Origin: Acinetobacter baumannii
GTDB lineage: Bacteria; Pseudomonadota; Gammaproteobacteria; Pseudomonadales; Moraxellaceae
Direction of reading: 5' to 3'
NCBI RefSeq assembly: GCF_016508585.1
Contig: NZ_JADVOP010000004.1
Span: forward strand, 62,001 to 126,000
DNA: 64,000 bases
Shown here: piece by piece, positions 55,282-64,000 of the stretch
Numbering within the stretch: position 1 is the first letter of the stretch
Layout of the letters: the number at the start of each line of letters is the position of its first letter
Made by a program: the position numbers and the translations under genes
The notes under the pieces: generated by a model
What the model was told of the DNA's origin: nothing
Database searches by the model: none
Seen by the model: only the letters and a program-made list of their open reading frames with translations

Positions 55282-56013
55282 ATGCTGATCATCCCTGCAA
55301 TAGACCTGAAAGATGGTAAATGTGTACGTTTAAAACAAGGTCGTATGGAAGACGATACTGTATTTTCTGATGATCCAGTTGCAACTGCACAACACTGGGT
55401 AAATGAAGGTGCTCGTCGTTTACATCTGGTTGATCTGAACGGTGCTTTCGCTGGTACGCCAATCCATAAACCTGTGGTTGAAGCAATTGCCAAAGCACAG
55501 CCTGAACTCCCTATTCAGATTGGTGGTGGTATCCGCTCTTTAGAGACGATTGAGCATTACCTGGATGCAGGCGTGTCGTTTGTGATCATTGGAACAAAAG
55601 CGGTTCAAAACCCTGAGTTTGTTGAAGAAGCATGTCAAAAATTTGCAGGTCACATCATTGTTGGTATTGATGCAATGAACGGTATGGTTGCTACAGATGG
55701 CTGGGCAAATGTAACGGATGTAAAAGCGACTGATCTTGCAAAACGTTTTGCTGATGCAGGTGTATCAAGTATTGTTTATACAGACATCGCACGCGATGGC
55801 ATGATGCAAGGCGTCAATGTTGAACAGACCGTCAATCTAGCGCAATACTCAGGTCTTCCTGTCATTGCTTCAGGTGGGGTGACCAACTTAGACGATGTGC
55901 GTAACTTAAAGGGTAAACCAGGTATTTTGGGCGCAATTACGGGTCGTGCAATTTATGAAGGCACACTCAATCTACGTGAAGCTCAATTATTATTGGATCA
56001 ACAAACACTCTAA
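55282..56013 (+). CDS. hisA: phosphoribosylformimino-AICAR ribotide isomerase
   Basis: Amadori isomerase of histidine synthesis. The 243-residue TIM barrel has the catalytic D8 (PAIDLKDG) and the second acid in VGIDAMNG, plus the phosphate loops IGGGIR and ASGGVTN. It stands apart from hisB-hisH with three unrelated genes between them. Confidence 0.95.
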   Translation: MLIIPAIDLKDGKCVRLKQGRMEDDTVFSDDPVATAQHWVNEGARRLHLVDLNGAFAGTPIHKPVVEAIAKAQPELPIQIGGGIRSLETIEHYLDAGVSFVIIGTKAVQNPEFVEEACQKFAGHIIVGIDAMNGMVATDGWANVTDVKATDLAKRFADAGVSSIVYTDIARDGMMQGVNVEQTVNLAQYSGLPVIASGGVTNLDDVRNLKGKPGILGAITGRAIYEGTLNLREAQLLLDQQTL

Positions 56014-56030
56014 GTACAAAGTAGATGAAA

Positions 56031-56056
56031 AAAAGAGAATCTCAAGATTCTCTTTT
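56031..56056. terminator. bidirectional terminator
   Basis: AAAAGAGAATCT pairs perfectly with AGATTCTCTTTT around CA, between convergent hisA and the monooxygenase-fold gene. Confidence 0.8.
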
Positions 56057-56086
56057 TTGATGGCTTGCTCAATCGCAGACTCACGA

Positions 56087-56380
56087 TTAGACCAATGTAT
56101 TCTCAAAATGCTGCATTTCTATTTTTTGTGCCAAAAAAGGTTTTAATGCCATAAACCAATGTTTGAATTCTTCTGTTTTCATAAAAACGTCAGTGTGTGC
56201 TTTTAAATCAGTCCAGTGAATTTGTAGAATATATTGCTGATTATTCTCTATTCCACGAATCAATTTAAATTTTTCACAACCTTGTGCATTTCTAAAAATG
56301 TCGGATAATTCATAGAATTTCTTTTCGAAAGCCGATTGCTGACCCTCAATAATATGAAATAAAGCTTGTTCAATCACCAT
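56087..56380 (-). CDS. antibiotic-biosynthesis-monooxygenase-fold protein
   Basis: A 97-residue ABM-type dimeric alpha-beta barrel protein with FEKKFYELSDIF, GCEKFKLIRGIENNQQYILQ split by a turn, and WTDLKAHTDVFMKTEEF. Small quinol oxygenases and stress proteins of unknown substrate share this fold. The name does not mean antibiotic synthesis. Confidence 0.75.
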   Translation of the reverse strand: MVIEQALFHIIEGQQSAFEKKFYELSDIFRNAQGCEKFKLIRGIENNQQYILQIHWTDLKAHTDVFMKTEEFKHWFMALKPFLAQKIEMQHFENTLV

Positions 56381-56535
56381 GGCTTATTTCTCTTTATGCA
56401 TATTTTAATGTTTAAATTATAACGCTTTCAGGTGACAATTTAATGATTGCAGCTCATTTTTATCAAACTTAACCTCAGCATAATTCTGTACTTTCGCGTA
56501 AAATAGCGGTGCTTTCTTTCTCCCTGTTGTTTTTT

Positions 56536-57429
56536 ATGTCGTCCTCTCCCTTCACTTTATTTTTAAAATCGAAAATACCTCAAATTGCCCTGATCATCAT
56601 GACCATGATCTGGGGAGGTACCTTTGTCGTTGTGCATCTGGCCTTGAATTACAGTTCTCCAATGTTCTTTGTGGGTTGCCGTTTTGCAGCGGCAACAATC
56701 GCGGTCGGATTATTGTCATATAGATACCTCAGAGGCATTAATCTAAAAGAAATCATTGCAGGCGCACTGATAGGCAGCATGATTACTGGAGGTTATGGCT
56801 CACAAACTGTGGGAATGCAAACGATCAGCAGTAGTGAATCTGCGTTTTTAACGGCGTTGTATGTCCCTTTGGTGCCTGTTCTGATTTGGTTGATTTTCCG
56901 CAAACGACCTCACATGATGACATGGTTCGGCGTTTTACTGGCATTTATCGGGTTAATTTTCTTAACAGGCAATGGCTTTAACCAGATCAACCTAAATACA
57001 GGGCAAATCGTGACCCTACTCGGCTCTTTTGCAATTGCAATGGAAATTATTTTCATTGGCTACTTTGCAGGGAAAGTAAATCTTCAGCGGGTGACTGTCA
57101 TTCAGCTGGCTTTTGCTTCAGTGTTATCTTTTGCATCAATGCCCTTCGTTGGAGAACACCATATCCCCGCTTTTTCATGGGAACTGCTTATACTTGCTGT
57201 AGGATTAGGGCTGACCAGTTCAATACTACAGTTGACCATGAACTGGGCACAACGCTCAGTTGATCCATCTCAGGCTGCGGTGATCTATGCAGGTGAACCC
57301 GTGTGGGCAGCATTGTTTGGCAGAATTGCAGGTGAACGCCTGCCCTTGGTTGCACTTTTTGGCGGATTACTTGTGGTTTTGGGGGTCATCGTCAGCGAAT
57401 GGAGACCTCGGTTTTTAAAAAGAAAATAG
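56536..57429 (+). CDS. EamA/DMT-family permease
   Basis: A protein of about 297 residues with ten membrane segments in two EamA repeats (ALIIMTMIWGGTF and the second half ending AGEPVWAALFG). DMT transporters usually export amino acids or metabolites; the substrate is unknown. The start is uncertain: neither the ATG at 56536 nor the GTG at 56509 has a clear binding site. Confidence 0.85.
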   Translation: MSSSPFTLFLKSKIPQIALIIMTMIWGGTFVVVHLALNYSSPMFFVGCRFAAATIAVGLLSYRYLRGINLKEIIAGALIGSMITGGYGSQTVGMQTISSSESAFLTALYVPLVPVLIWLIFRKRPHMMTWFGVLLAFIGLIFLTGNGFNQINLNTGQIVTLLGSFAIAMEIIFIGYFAGKVNLQRVTVIQLAFASVLSFASMPFVGEHHIPAFSWELLILAVGLGLTSSILQLTMNWAQRSVDPSQAAVIYAGEPVWAALFGRIAGERLPLVALFGGLLVVLGVIVSEWRPRFLKRK

Positions 57430-57445
57430 CGTTCAGAAAGGACTA

Positions 57446-57501
57446 AATCACTTCATTAAAAACAGCGTTTCAAACTAAACGCTGTTTTTAATGAAGTGAT
57501 T
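57446..57501. terminator. long bidirectional hairpin
   Basis: A perfect 25-base inverted repeat (57446-57470 with 57477-57501) around a six-base loop, containing A5 and T5 runs, between the convergent permease and DUF4870 genes. Confidence 0.85.
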
Positions 57502-57521
57502 GTTTCAATTCATGTTAACAT

Positions 57522-57914
57522 TTATAACGGTAAAGCTTGATCATCATTCAAAACAATAATTCCTCGTATTGCTCGATAAACAATCCATATCCAAGAAACA
57601 AATAAAGTTACTCCACAAAACACTGTAGCACCCAAGGCCACACCTGCAAATGCGTTGACATTATCCATAGTGAAAAAGAGGAAAAGAAATGGAATAAATG
57701 CAACGATGGTCCAGATCAAGTACCACCAGAATGTCCTGATTTGCCACTTAAAATGGCTTTCAAAAATCGTACCTCGTACAGCGTCTAGTTTTACGTAATT
57801 AATAATCAATGCAACAATTGCTAGGATTCCAGCGGAGAAAATCGCAATAATGTAAAGAATGTATAAGATTAAGGTAAGAGATTTACTATTGTTTGAATCG
57901 ACATAATTACTCAT
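57522..57914 (-). CDS. DUF4870-like membrane protein
   Basis: From the ATG at 57914 it is 130 residues; AGGGG seven bases before it supports this start. A longer frame reaching back to 57965 would overlap the upstream gene. Three to four membrane segments (about 13-40, 58-80, 87-112) and the FWWYLIW block fit the DUF4870 or TIM44-related small membrane family. The function is unknown. It follows the cold-shock/DUF1294 gene by 34 bases. Confidence 0.75.
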   Translation of the reverse strand: MSNYVDSNNSKSLTLILYILYIIAIFSAGILAIVALIINYVKLDAVRGTIFESHFKWQIRTFWWYLIWTIVAFIPFLFLFFTMDNVNAFAGVALGATVFCGVTLFVSWIWIVYRAIRGIIVLNDDQALPL

Positions 57915-57948
57915 CGCAAGCCCCTGTTTAAAACTTGGCGATTTCATT

Positions 57949-58584
57949 CTAAATGTGGAATACATTTAAAGGTGAAATTAACCATAAAATCAATAAAATA
58001 TTAAAGACTATGGTACAGAAATAGATATTTCTAAAAGGTTGTTTTTGTGTTTTATGTCGTAAGCGTTGTTGTGCTAGCCATGCAGCGGGCCAGCCCCCTA
58101 AACAGGCTAAAATATGTAAGGTATTTTCAGGCACACGACGTCGATTGAATTGTGCAGCTTCTTTGTCCTGTGAATAGAACCAATAAGTCATCACATTGAT
58201 GATGCTGATAAAAAGCAGAACCATGCCATTTAACCAACCACTTATGCTTAAAATTGCCAAAGCCACTATATAAACGATACATATGATTTGCATCGGCTGT
58301 AATGAAGAGTCTTTCTGGGCTTTCAGTTTGTTGTGATTGACTTGATTCGTTTTGGCATGAACAGTTTGAGTTGCTTTCAAATAAGTCACTTGCTTGGCTT
58401 TATAACGTCCCTGTCCATCCAACTGCACCACATACTCAAGTGCACAGCCCACTATGGGCCGTGGACCTTTTTGTGCAAAATCTTTGATGTGCAGGAACAC
58501 ACGCTCTTTTAGTCCATCATTGGGTTGAATAAAGCCATAGCCTTTGTCATCAAACCACTCAACTAAACGACCTTGATCACGCAT
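57949..58584 (-). CDS. cold-shock domain fused to DUF1294 membrane domain
   Basis: A 211-residue protein. Residues 1-65 are a cold-shock (OB) domain with the RNP1 motif KGYGFIQP and RNP2 VFLHI. A linker (75-95) leads to membrane segments and the DUF1294 domain with HILACLGGWPAAWLAQ. Such fusions are common in Acinetobacter and Pseudomonas. An RNA- or DNA-binding protein tethered to the membrane is inferred. Confidence 0.85.
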   Translation of the reverse strand: MRDQGRLVEWFDDKGYGFIQPNDGLKERVFLHIKDFAQKGPRPIVGCALEYVVQLDGQGRYKAKQVTYLKATQTVHAKTNQVNHNKLKAQKDSSLQPMQIICIVYIVALAILSISGWLNGMVLLFISIINVMTYWFYSQDKEAAQFNRRRVPENTLHILACLGGWPAAWLAQQRLRHKTQKQPFRNIYFCTIVFNILLILWLISPLNVFHI

Positions 58585-58603
58585 TTTTTATCCCACACAC
58601 TGA

Positions 58604-59554
58604 TTAAGCTGTTACAAATTTCAATCTTTCAATCAACATATTACGCATTTCTTGTGGATTTTTCTGCATGATATCATCCCCCGTTCGATCTGATTCAGCA
58701 TTGATGTGTGCAATCTGCAAACGCATCATCCAAAAGCGTCCTGCCGCCATTGCCAAATATAATTCCAGGCACGCCTTTTCATCTTCAGTCAGTGGACGAA
58801 CCGAGCCATAAGCATTTAAAAATGCCATTGCCTTGGCTTCATTTAAAGTAACTTCAGGATATTCGGTACAGAAATCATTTAATGTAATGGCGATATCAAA
58901 TAGTAATTCATCTTGATTCATTTCATAAAAATCAAGGATTCCTTTAAGATTATCCCCTTCAAACAAAGTATTGTCGCGGAACAAATCGGAATGAATCCAG
59001 CCTTTAGGTCTATTTGGATACATCTGTGTTAATGCTTGATACAATCCCAAGAGATTATCAAGTAGTGCTTTATCCGCCAGACTTAAAGTGGGTTTGATTT
59101 GTTTCGCCACATTGTACCAATAGTCATGATCACGGGCGATTTTACGCTGTAATGGAAAATCTTTTAATGCGATATGCATCTTTGCCTGAGCCATCGCAAT
59201 CTGTTCAACTTGAACAATGTTTGATGGCATAGGATGTTTACCCATCATGCGTGGTGCAATCTGTGCAGGTTTATCTTTCAGCGTATGAATGGATTGCCCC
59301 TCATATTTGAGCGGTACAGGTACAGCCACGCCATGTTTACCTAAATGCTCTAATACAGGTACCAATTCACCAGCAGCTTGTGCATCCATATTTTCAAATA
59401 GGGTTAAAACAAACTGTGTTCCATCACGACAAATGATAAAATAGTTGGTATTTTGGATACCGCCTTGAATTGGGTTCAGCTCAACCACCTCTAATCCATA
59501 GGGTGCTGCAAACACCTGAACTTCTTGTAAACTCAAAGTGGTATAAACCGACAT
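58604..59554 (-). CDS. thrB: homoserine kinase (APH-type)
   Basis: Phosphorylates homoserine for threonine synthesis. The 316-residue protein has the aminoglycoside-phosphotransferase fold used by ThrB of Pseudomonas and relatives, not the GHMP fold of enteric bacteria. The catalytic block is WIHSDLFRDNTLF and the metal Asp is in GILDFYEM. It is divergent from hisF by 113 bases. Confidence 0.88.
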   Translation of the reverse strand: MSVYTTLSLQEVQVFAAPYGLEVVELNPIQGGIQNTNYFIICRDGTQFVLTLFENMDAQAAGELVPVLEHLGKHGVAVPVPLKYEGQSIHTLKDKPAQIAPRMMGKHPMPSNIVQVEQIAMAQAKMHIALKDFPLQRKIARDHDYWYNVAKQIKPTLSLADKALLDNLLGLYQALTQMYPNRPKGWIHSDLFRDNTLFEGDNLKGILDFYEMNQDELLFDIAITLNDFCTEYPEVTLNEAKAMAFLNAYGSVRPLTEDEKACLELYLAMAAGRFWMMRLQIAHINAESDRTGDDIMQKNPQEMRNMLIERLKFVTA

Positions 59555-59667
59555 AGAAAACCTGCGAAAAAACTTACATAAGTTTGATAGAATAACCGCT
59601 TCGGCTATTGCGGTGCTATAGCTAAGTCACGAAGTTTCATCATCGACTGTTATTTTTGGAAAAAATT

Positions 59668-60426
59668 ATGCTCGCTAAACGTATTATTCCTTGCCTAGAC
59701 GTAGATAATGGTCGTGTGGTGAAAGGTGTTCAGTTTCTTGATATCCGTGACGCAGGCGATCCTGTAGAAGTAGCCCGACGATATAATGAGCAAGGTGCAG
59801 ATGAGATTACCTTTTTAGACATTACTGCAACCTCAAATGGTCGTGATACGACTTATCGTACAGTAGAGCGTATGGCAGAAAGTGTATTTGTGCCCTTAAC
59901 TGTCGGTGGTGGAGTACGTAAAGTTGAAGATATCCGCTTATTGTTAAATGCCGGTGCAGATAAAGTCAGTATTAACTCAGCTGCCGTATTTAATCCAGAA
60001 TTTGTTCAAGAAGCCTCTCAACGTTTTGGCGCACAATGTATTGTTGTGGCGATCGATGCAAAAAAGACTGCAGAACATAAGTGGGAAATTTTCACCCATG
60101 GTGGACGTAAACCTACAGGAATTGATGCCATTGAATGGGCAGTAAAAATGGCGGAATACGGTGCAGGTGAACTGTTGGTCACGTCTATGGATGCTGATGG
60201 CACCAAAGCAGGTTATGATATCGGTCTTATGCGTCAAATCAACGATCGTGTCAGCATTCCAACGATTGCTTCTGGTGGTGTTGGTAATTTACAGCACCTT
60301 GCTGATGGCATTTTAAAAGGTGGCGCAGATGCGGTATTAGCAGCATCCATCTTCCATTTTGGTCAATATACGATTCCTGAAGCAAAACAGTATCTCGCAG
60401 AACAAGGCATTGAAATGCGTCTTTAA
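59668..60426 (+). CDS. hisF: imidazole glycerol phosphate synthase cyclase subunit
   Basis: Closes the imidazole ring with ammonia from HisH. The 252-residue TIM barrel has the catalytic D11 ([15 protein letters not shown]), the second acid in VVAIDAKK, and the phosphate loops VGGGVRK and ASGGVGN. The ATG at 59668 is chosen over a TTG four codons earlier. Confidence 0.95.
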   Translation: MLAKRIIPCLDVDNGRVVKGVQFLDIRDAGDPVEVARRYNEQGADEITFLDITATSNGRDTTYRTVERMAESVFVPLTVGGGVRKVEDIRLLLNAGADKVSINSAAVFNPEFVQEASQRFGAQCIVVAIDAKKTAEHKWEIFTHGGRKPTGIDAIEWAVKMAEYGAGELLVTSMDADGTKAGYDIGLMRQINDRVSIPTIASGGVGNLQHLADGILKGGADAVLAASIFHFGQYTIPEAKQYLAEQGIEMRL

Positions 60427-60975
60427 TGAATGGCGTTTTACCCAGACTAAAAGCCATATAGATAATCTCATGCTGTACTCAATAAACTGAATGATGTTGA
60501 AAGATACCTTCTCCCTATCGGAGGAGGTTACATTGAATGATTATTTTGGAAGATAATAAAAACAATCCAAGCCAAGGCGTTATTCTGGGTTTTATATTGC
60601 CTTTATTAAGCCTAAGTTAAAGCAACATAAAGAAATCAATTAATAATATTTATTTTCAAATAAAATTTTACAATTTATTTGTCATGATTTTTAAATAGAG
60701 AATTCACTCAGTAATGATAAAATAAATGAAAGCAGTCACATTTCCAATTTTAATATCAGCGCCTTAAAATAAGCACATCCTTCAATATAAATCAGGGGAT
60801 TATCCCTATTTACTGAAATCACTATATTTTTCTCCTATTTTTACTATTCAAAAAAATCATGAAACCGGGGTATTTCATATTCATTTTATTTCATTTAATC
60901 TTGATTGAAATAAGCCTCAAATTTTGTAGTTGTTGATGGAGTTAATAAAAATAAACAGGGAGAATTAACTAGCTC
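60427..60975. other. long non-coding stretch between hisF and SEL1 paralogue B
   Basis: About 550 bases, mostly AT-rich. It contains one possible tiny gene (60537-60620) and the promoter region of the SEL1 gene. No convincing hisF terminator was seen. No repeat or RNA gene was recognised. Confidence 0.5.
60537..60620 (+). CDS. possible 27-residue small protein
   Basis: GGAGGAGG is followed after nine bases by an ATG and 27 codons ending in TAA. The peptide has a polar start (MIILEDNKNNPSQG) and a hydrophobic end (VILGFILPLLSLS), like a small membrane peptide. A very strong binding site in otherwise empty DNA is the main evidence. Chance is quite possible. Confidence 0.3.
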   Translation: MIILEDNKNNPSQGVILGFILPLLSLS

Positions 60976-61335
60976 ATGACTTATTCATATGATTATACAC
61001 ATCGATATGCTTTATTTGGAATGTCTGAATCCATGCATATTTATCATCGCGCCACCAGTTATGAACATCTCGCCCTGAATAATCACTATAGTGTGCATTA
61101 TGATTTACATCGTCATGAACGCGTTAATACCTATCAGCGTAATGCGATTTGGTATTTTTTACATGCAGCATTGAAAGGCTATAGTAAAGCACAATACAAA
61201 CTCGGGATGATTTATCTACAGGGCCAATTAGGGCTATCTCCTGACCAATGTAAAGCAAGAAAATGGTTACTACTGGCGGCAAATCAAGGGCATATCGAAG
61301 CACAAAACCAGCTTCACCATGTTTATCTACAATAA
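60976..61335 (+). CDS. small SEL1-repeat protein, paralogue B
   Basis: A 119-residue protein without a signal peptide. The N-terminal 50 residues are rich in His and Tyr (YHRATSYEH, HYSVHYDLHRHER), and residues 55-119 hold a SEL1 helix pair homologous to paralogue A at 33790-34143, with 34 of 63 residues identical by hand alignment. GGGAG lies 13 bases before the ATG, a long spacing, so a start at 61021 is possible. The function is unknown. Confidence 0.72.
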   Translation: MTYSYDYTHRYALFGMSESMHIYHRATSYEHLALNNHYSVHYDLHRHERVNTYQRNAIWYFLHAALKGYSKAQYKLGMIYLQGQLGLSPDQCKARKWLLLAANQGHIEAQNQLHHVYLQ

Positions 61336-61359
61336 AAAACCAGCTCGAAAGCTGGTTTT
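61336..61359. terminator. bidirectional terminator
   Basis: AAAACCAGCT pairs perfectly with AGCTGGTTTT around a four-base loop with T and A tails, at the junction of the convergent SEL1 gene and ettA. Confidence 0.85.
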
Positions 61360-61377
61360 TAATCATCAGGGGAAGGT

Positions 61378-63039
61378 TTATCCACCAATCTTTTTATACT
61401 TGGTTCGTTTTTGAACTGCATCTTCACCCAAACGTGCTAAACGGTATGCTTCATATTCAGCATAGTTACCTTCGTAGAATTCAGGTTGTTCATTTTCAAA
61501 TGACAAGATATGTGTCGCAATACGGTCGAGGAACCAACGGTCATGCGATACGACCATAACCGTACCCGGGAAGACTAAAATTGCATCTTCTAGTGCACGT
61601 AGAGTCTCGATATCCAAATCGTTTGATGGCTCATCCAGTAAGATCACGTTAGCGCCCATTTGAAGAATCTTCGCAAGTTGTAAACGGTTACGTTCACCAC
61701 CAGATAATTCTCCAACACGTTTTTGCTGATCTTGGCCTTTAAAGTTAAAGCGACCGATATAGGCACGAGAAGCGATCTCATACTCACCGATTCTTAAGAT
61801 ATCTAAACCGCCAGAAACTTCTTCCCAAACTGTTTTATTGTTATCTAAAGTGTCACGGATCTGACCGACATATGCAACTTTAACAGATTCACCCAGAGTC
61901 ACAGTCCCTGTATCAGGTTGCTGCTCGCCCGTCATCATACGGAATAATGTCGTCTTACCGGCGCCGTTTGGACCCACAATACCCACAATCGCTGTAGGTG
62001 GGACAGTAAAGCTTAGATTTTCGTACAATAAACGACCGTCAAAAGATTTACTGATGCCTTCAACTTCAACTACTTTATTTCCTAGGCGCGGACCAGGTGG
62101 AATATAAATTTCTGAAGTTTCATTACGTTGCTGGAATTCACGCGAATTAAGCTCTTCAAAGCGTTCCATACGTGCTTTGTTTTTCTTTTGTTGACCTTTC
62201 GCATTTGAACGAACCCATTCAAGTTCTTTTTTCAATGCTTTAGCAAAAGATTCCTCTTGTTTCTGTTCCTGCTCTAAACGTGCATTCTTTTGTTCCAACC
62301 AAGAAGAATAGTTGCCTTGGTAAGGAATACCATGCCCACGGTCAAGTTCAAGAATCCACTCCGCGACATTATCCAAGAAATAGCGGTCATGGGTAATCGC
62401 AACGATTGTGCCAGGGAAATCTTTCAAGAAACGTTCCAGCCATGATACAGATTCTGCATCTAAATGGTTCGTCGGTTCGTCCAGCAACAACATATCTGGC
62501 TTAGACAGCAATAAACGACATAGTGCAACACGACGACGTTCACCACCTGAAAGCAATGTTACATCTGCATCCCAAGCAGGAAGATTTAATGCAGCCGCAG
62601 CCTGATCCATTTGATTACTCAGATTATGAGCATCCCATGAATGAATGATTGCTTCTAATTTTTCTTGCTCTTTTGCAAGTGCATCAAAATCAGCATCTTC
62701 TGCTGCATATTCAGCAAAAACTTCATCTAAACGTGCCAGTGCATCTAATGGCTCACGCAAACCGTCTTCAACGTTACCGCGCACGTCTTTATTTGGGTCT
62801 AGTGGTGGTTCTTGCTCTAGATAACCGATTTTAATACCTGGTTGTGCACGAGCTTCACCTGAGAAATCTTTATCTACGCCAGCCATAATACGGAGCAAAG
62901 TAGATTTACCAGCACCGTTTAAACCAAGCACACCAATTTTGGCGCCTGGGAAAAATGATAAAGAGATGTCTTTTAGGATTTCGCGCTTAGGCGGAACCAT
63001 CTTCGACACACGGTTCATCGTGTAAATATATTGGGCCAC
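61378..63039 (-). CDS. ettA: energy-dependent translational throttle protein (ABC-F)
   Basis: Binds the ribosomal E site and gates the first step of elongation according to ATP level. The 553-residue protein has two ABC domains without membrane parts: Walker A GLNGAGKST (39-47) and GPNGAGKTT, signature motifs LSGGERRRVAL and LSGGERNRLQL, and the linker between them. The long arm and the C-terminus QKRTKYKKIGG fit EttA more than the Uup or YheS branches. Confidence 0.94.
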   Translation of the reverse strand: MAQYIYTMNRVSKMVPPKREILKDISLSFFPGAKIGVLGLNGAGKSTLLRIMAGVDKDFSGEARAQPGIKIGYLEQEPPLDPNKDVRGNVEDGLREPLDALARLDEVFAEYAAEDADFDALAKEQEKLEAIIHSWDAHNLSNQMDQAAAALNLPAWDADVTLLSGGERRRVALCRLLLSKPDMLLLDEPTNHLDAESVSWLERFLKDFPGTIVAITHDRYFLDNVAEWILELDRGHGIPYQGNYSSWLEQKNARLEQEQKQEESFAKALKKELEWVRSNAKGQQKKNKARMERFEELNSREFQQRNETSEIYIPPGPRLGNKVVEVEGISKSFDGRLLYENLSFTVPPTAIVGIVGPNGAGKTTLFRMMTGEQQPDTGTVTLGESVKVAYVGQIRDTLDNNKTVWEEVSGGLDILRIGEYEIASRAYIGRFNFKGQDQQKRVGELSGGERNRLQLAKILQMGANVILLDEPSNDLDIETLRALEDAILVFPGTVMVVSHDRWFLDRIATHILSFENEQPEFYEGNYAEYEAYRLARLGEDAVQKRTKYKKIGG

Positions 63040-63216
63040 GTAGGACTCCTCTATAATGGATAGAAATTCGCAAATGCGAACAAATAAATGTCATTAATTA
63101 TACGCTGAATTTATCTATTTTTGTTTAGATTTGTCCAATTTCATGGAGATATTTTCATCGCGCTACTGTGAAGCCGTGCATAAAAATCCTCCCATCTTCT
63201 ACTTTTCCAGATCAGA

Positions 63217-64000
63217 TCAAGAGCAAAAATTAGACTGATATTGATATACAAATTGTGTTTTGGTTTGGGTTGAACTTGGTGCATTGTAATTGGACAATGA
63301 TTTCAAAGCACTAAAGCTAATCGCTGCGCGTTGTACAACTTTATTGGTGTAATTTGCATTCGGATCCTGATACTTGAATGACACCTCAACTACTGCGGGC
63401 TTTAATCCTGTAGAGGGCACTTGGGTATACCATAAACTCATATCAACATCGGCATCAAATTCGCCCAAATCAATGCTCACCCCACGATAACTTCGTTCAT
63501 AAATTGTCAGCCCACCCACTTGAGATAACACCTGATTATCACTTATCCCAAAAGTCTCCTTAAATTTTGGGAAATGGGTATGAATATCTAAAAATTTATT
63601 GATAGTACGTGTATTGGGTACAGTCGTCGATTTACTGGAACCCACCAAAAAACCCTGGGTTGCTGTCTGAGTGATATCATCTTCAAGCTTGGTTTTCGCA
63701 CCTGTAGTCGGGCTACTTAAATCAGCAAAATTAGAAAGATAATGATCAAAGCTTCTAAATTTAAGGGTGACTTCAGATGCACCATTTTCAATACGTTCAC
63801 GAAAACTATAGCCCATATTATTCAGTAAGCAGCTGCTTGGTGAGTCATAGAAGCGAATCTGCCGCTGTTTATCCAACACCATACTGCCGGATACAGTACG
63901 GTTAATCTGCTGAGCAATGATATTTTTTGCTTGCTGCATATAGGTATTTACATCAGCTGACTCATTGGCATAACTAAATTTATCTGCCTGTAGCAATAAT
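63217..64000 (-). CDS. C-terminal part of an unrecognised protein, cut by the right edge
   Basis: An open minus-strand frame of at least 260 codons ends at 63217 and runs off the window, so the true start is outside. The visible part has two long Ser/Thr/Asn-rich beta-like segments, the block FDADVDMSLWYTQVP, and cysteines near the start and end (SSCLLN, SNFC-S). A secreted or periplasmic protein is likely from composition. I do not recognise a family. Confidence 0.65.
   Translation of the reverse strand, partial: LLLQADKFSYANESADVNTYMQQAKNIIAQQINRTVSGSMVLDKQRQIRFYDSPSSCLLNNMGYSFRERIENGASEVTLKFRSFDHYLSNFADLSSPTTGAKTKLEDDITQTATQGFLVGSSKSTTVPNTRTINKFLDIHTHFPKFKETFGISDNQVLSQVGGLTIYERSYRGVSIDLGEFDADVDMSLWYTQVPSTGLKPAVVEVSFKYQDPNANYTNKVVQRAAISFSALKSLSNYNAPSSTQTKTQFVYQYQSNFCS

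Noticed and set aside
1..64000. Prophage, insertion sequence, integron, CRISPR array or genomic island
   Set aside because: No transposase, integrase, phage structural gene, terminal inverted repeats or regularly spaced direct repeats were seen; the four tRNA genes have no integrase or duplicated 3' end that would mark an attachment site.

Overview
The window is a chromosomal segment of a low-GC gammaproteobacterium, almost certainly an Acinetobacter. The diagnostic signs are an Acr1-type fatty acyl-CoA reductase, the pilMNOPQ-aroK-aroB block running into a SPOR-domain gene, a split division/cell-wall (dcw) cluster, and AT-rich intergenic DNA. About 57 protein genes, four tRNAs and one clear pseudogene are supported. 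No phage, insertion sequence, integron or CRISPR array is visible. This is mostly core chromosome with a few accessory-looking blocks.

Region 1 (1-19.0 kb): a minus-strand operon pilM-pilN-pilO-pilP-pilQ-aroK-aroB-SPOR gene, probably followed by gltB at the left edge. It is divergent from ponA (PBP1a). Then come rlmA and the partial dcw operon rsmH-ftsL-ftsI-murE-murF-mraY, which ends at a terminator without murD, ftsW or murG and has no mraZ in front.

Region 2 (19.1-25.2 kb): a degraded GNAT gene, two tandem sulfate-binding-protein paralogues, a small exported protein, gltX, tRNA-Ala(GGC), tRNA-Glu(UUC) and a zinc-ribbon membrane protein.

Region 3 (25.2-33.6 kb): a metal-efflux island. It holds czcD, a perfect Fur-type palindrome, a divergent periplasmic DUF4198 protein, and the czcI-czcC-czcB-czcA RND system, with another inverted repeat just upstream of czcI.

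Region 4 (33.8-41.2 kb): a small SEL1-repeat protein, acr1 (wax-ester precursor synthesis), a LysR regulator divergent from a short-chain dehydrogenase, a MerR regulator divergent from an extended SDR with a classic MerR operator, and tex.

Region 5 (41.3-51 kb): a small lipoprotein, ompR and envZ separated by 335 bp that contain alternative hairpins, a CoA-transferase, a GMC dehydrogenase, a YpeA-like acetyltransferase, a FadL-type porin and a methyltransferase. The acyl-CoA, alcohol and FadL genes suggest growth on lipids or hydrocarbons, but this is inference.

Region 6 (51-64 kb): two tRNA-Phe genes, each with its own promoter and terminator, and the dispersed histidine genes hisB-hisH, hisA and hisF interleaved with unrelated genes (DUF805, XRE regulator, DEDDy exonuclease, monooxygenase-fold protein, EamA permease, DUF4870, cold-shock/DUF1294, thrB). 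A second SEL1 protein, paralogous to the one in region 4, ettA, and an unrecognised gene cut by the right edge complete it. No dramatic new system was found. The best leads are regulatory DNA elements and the paired SEL1 proteins.
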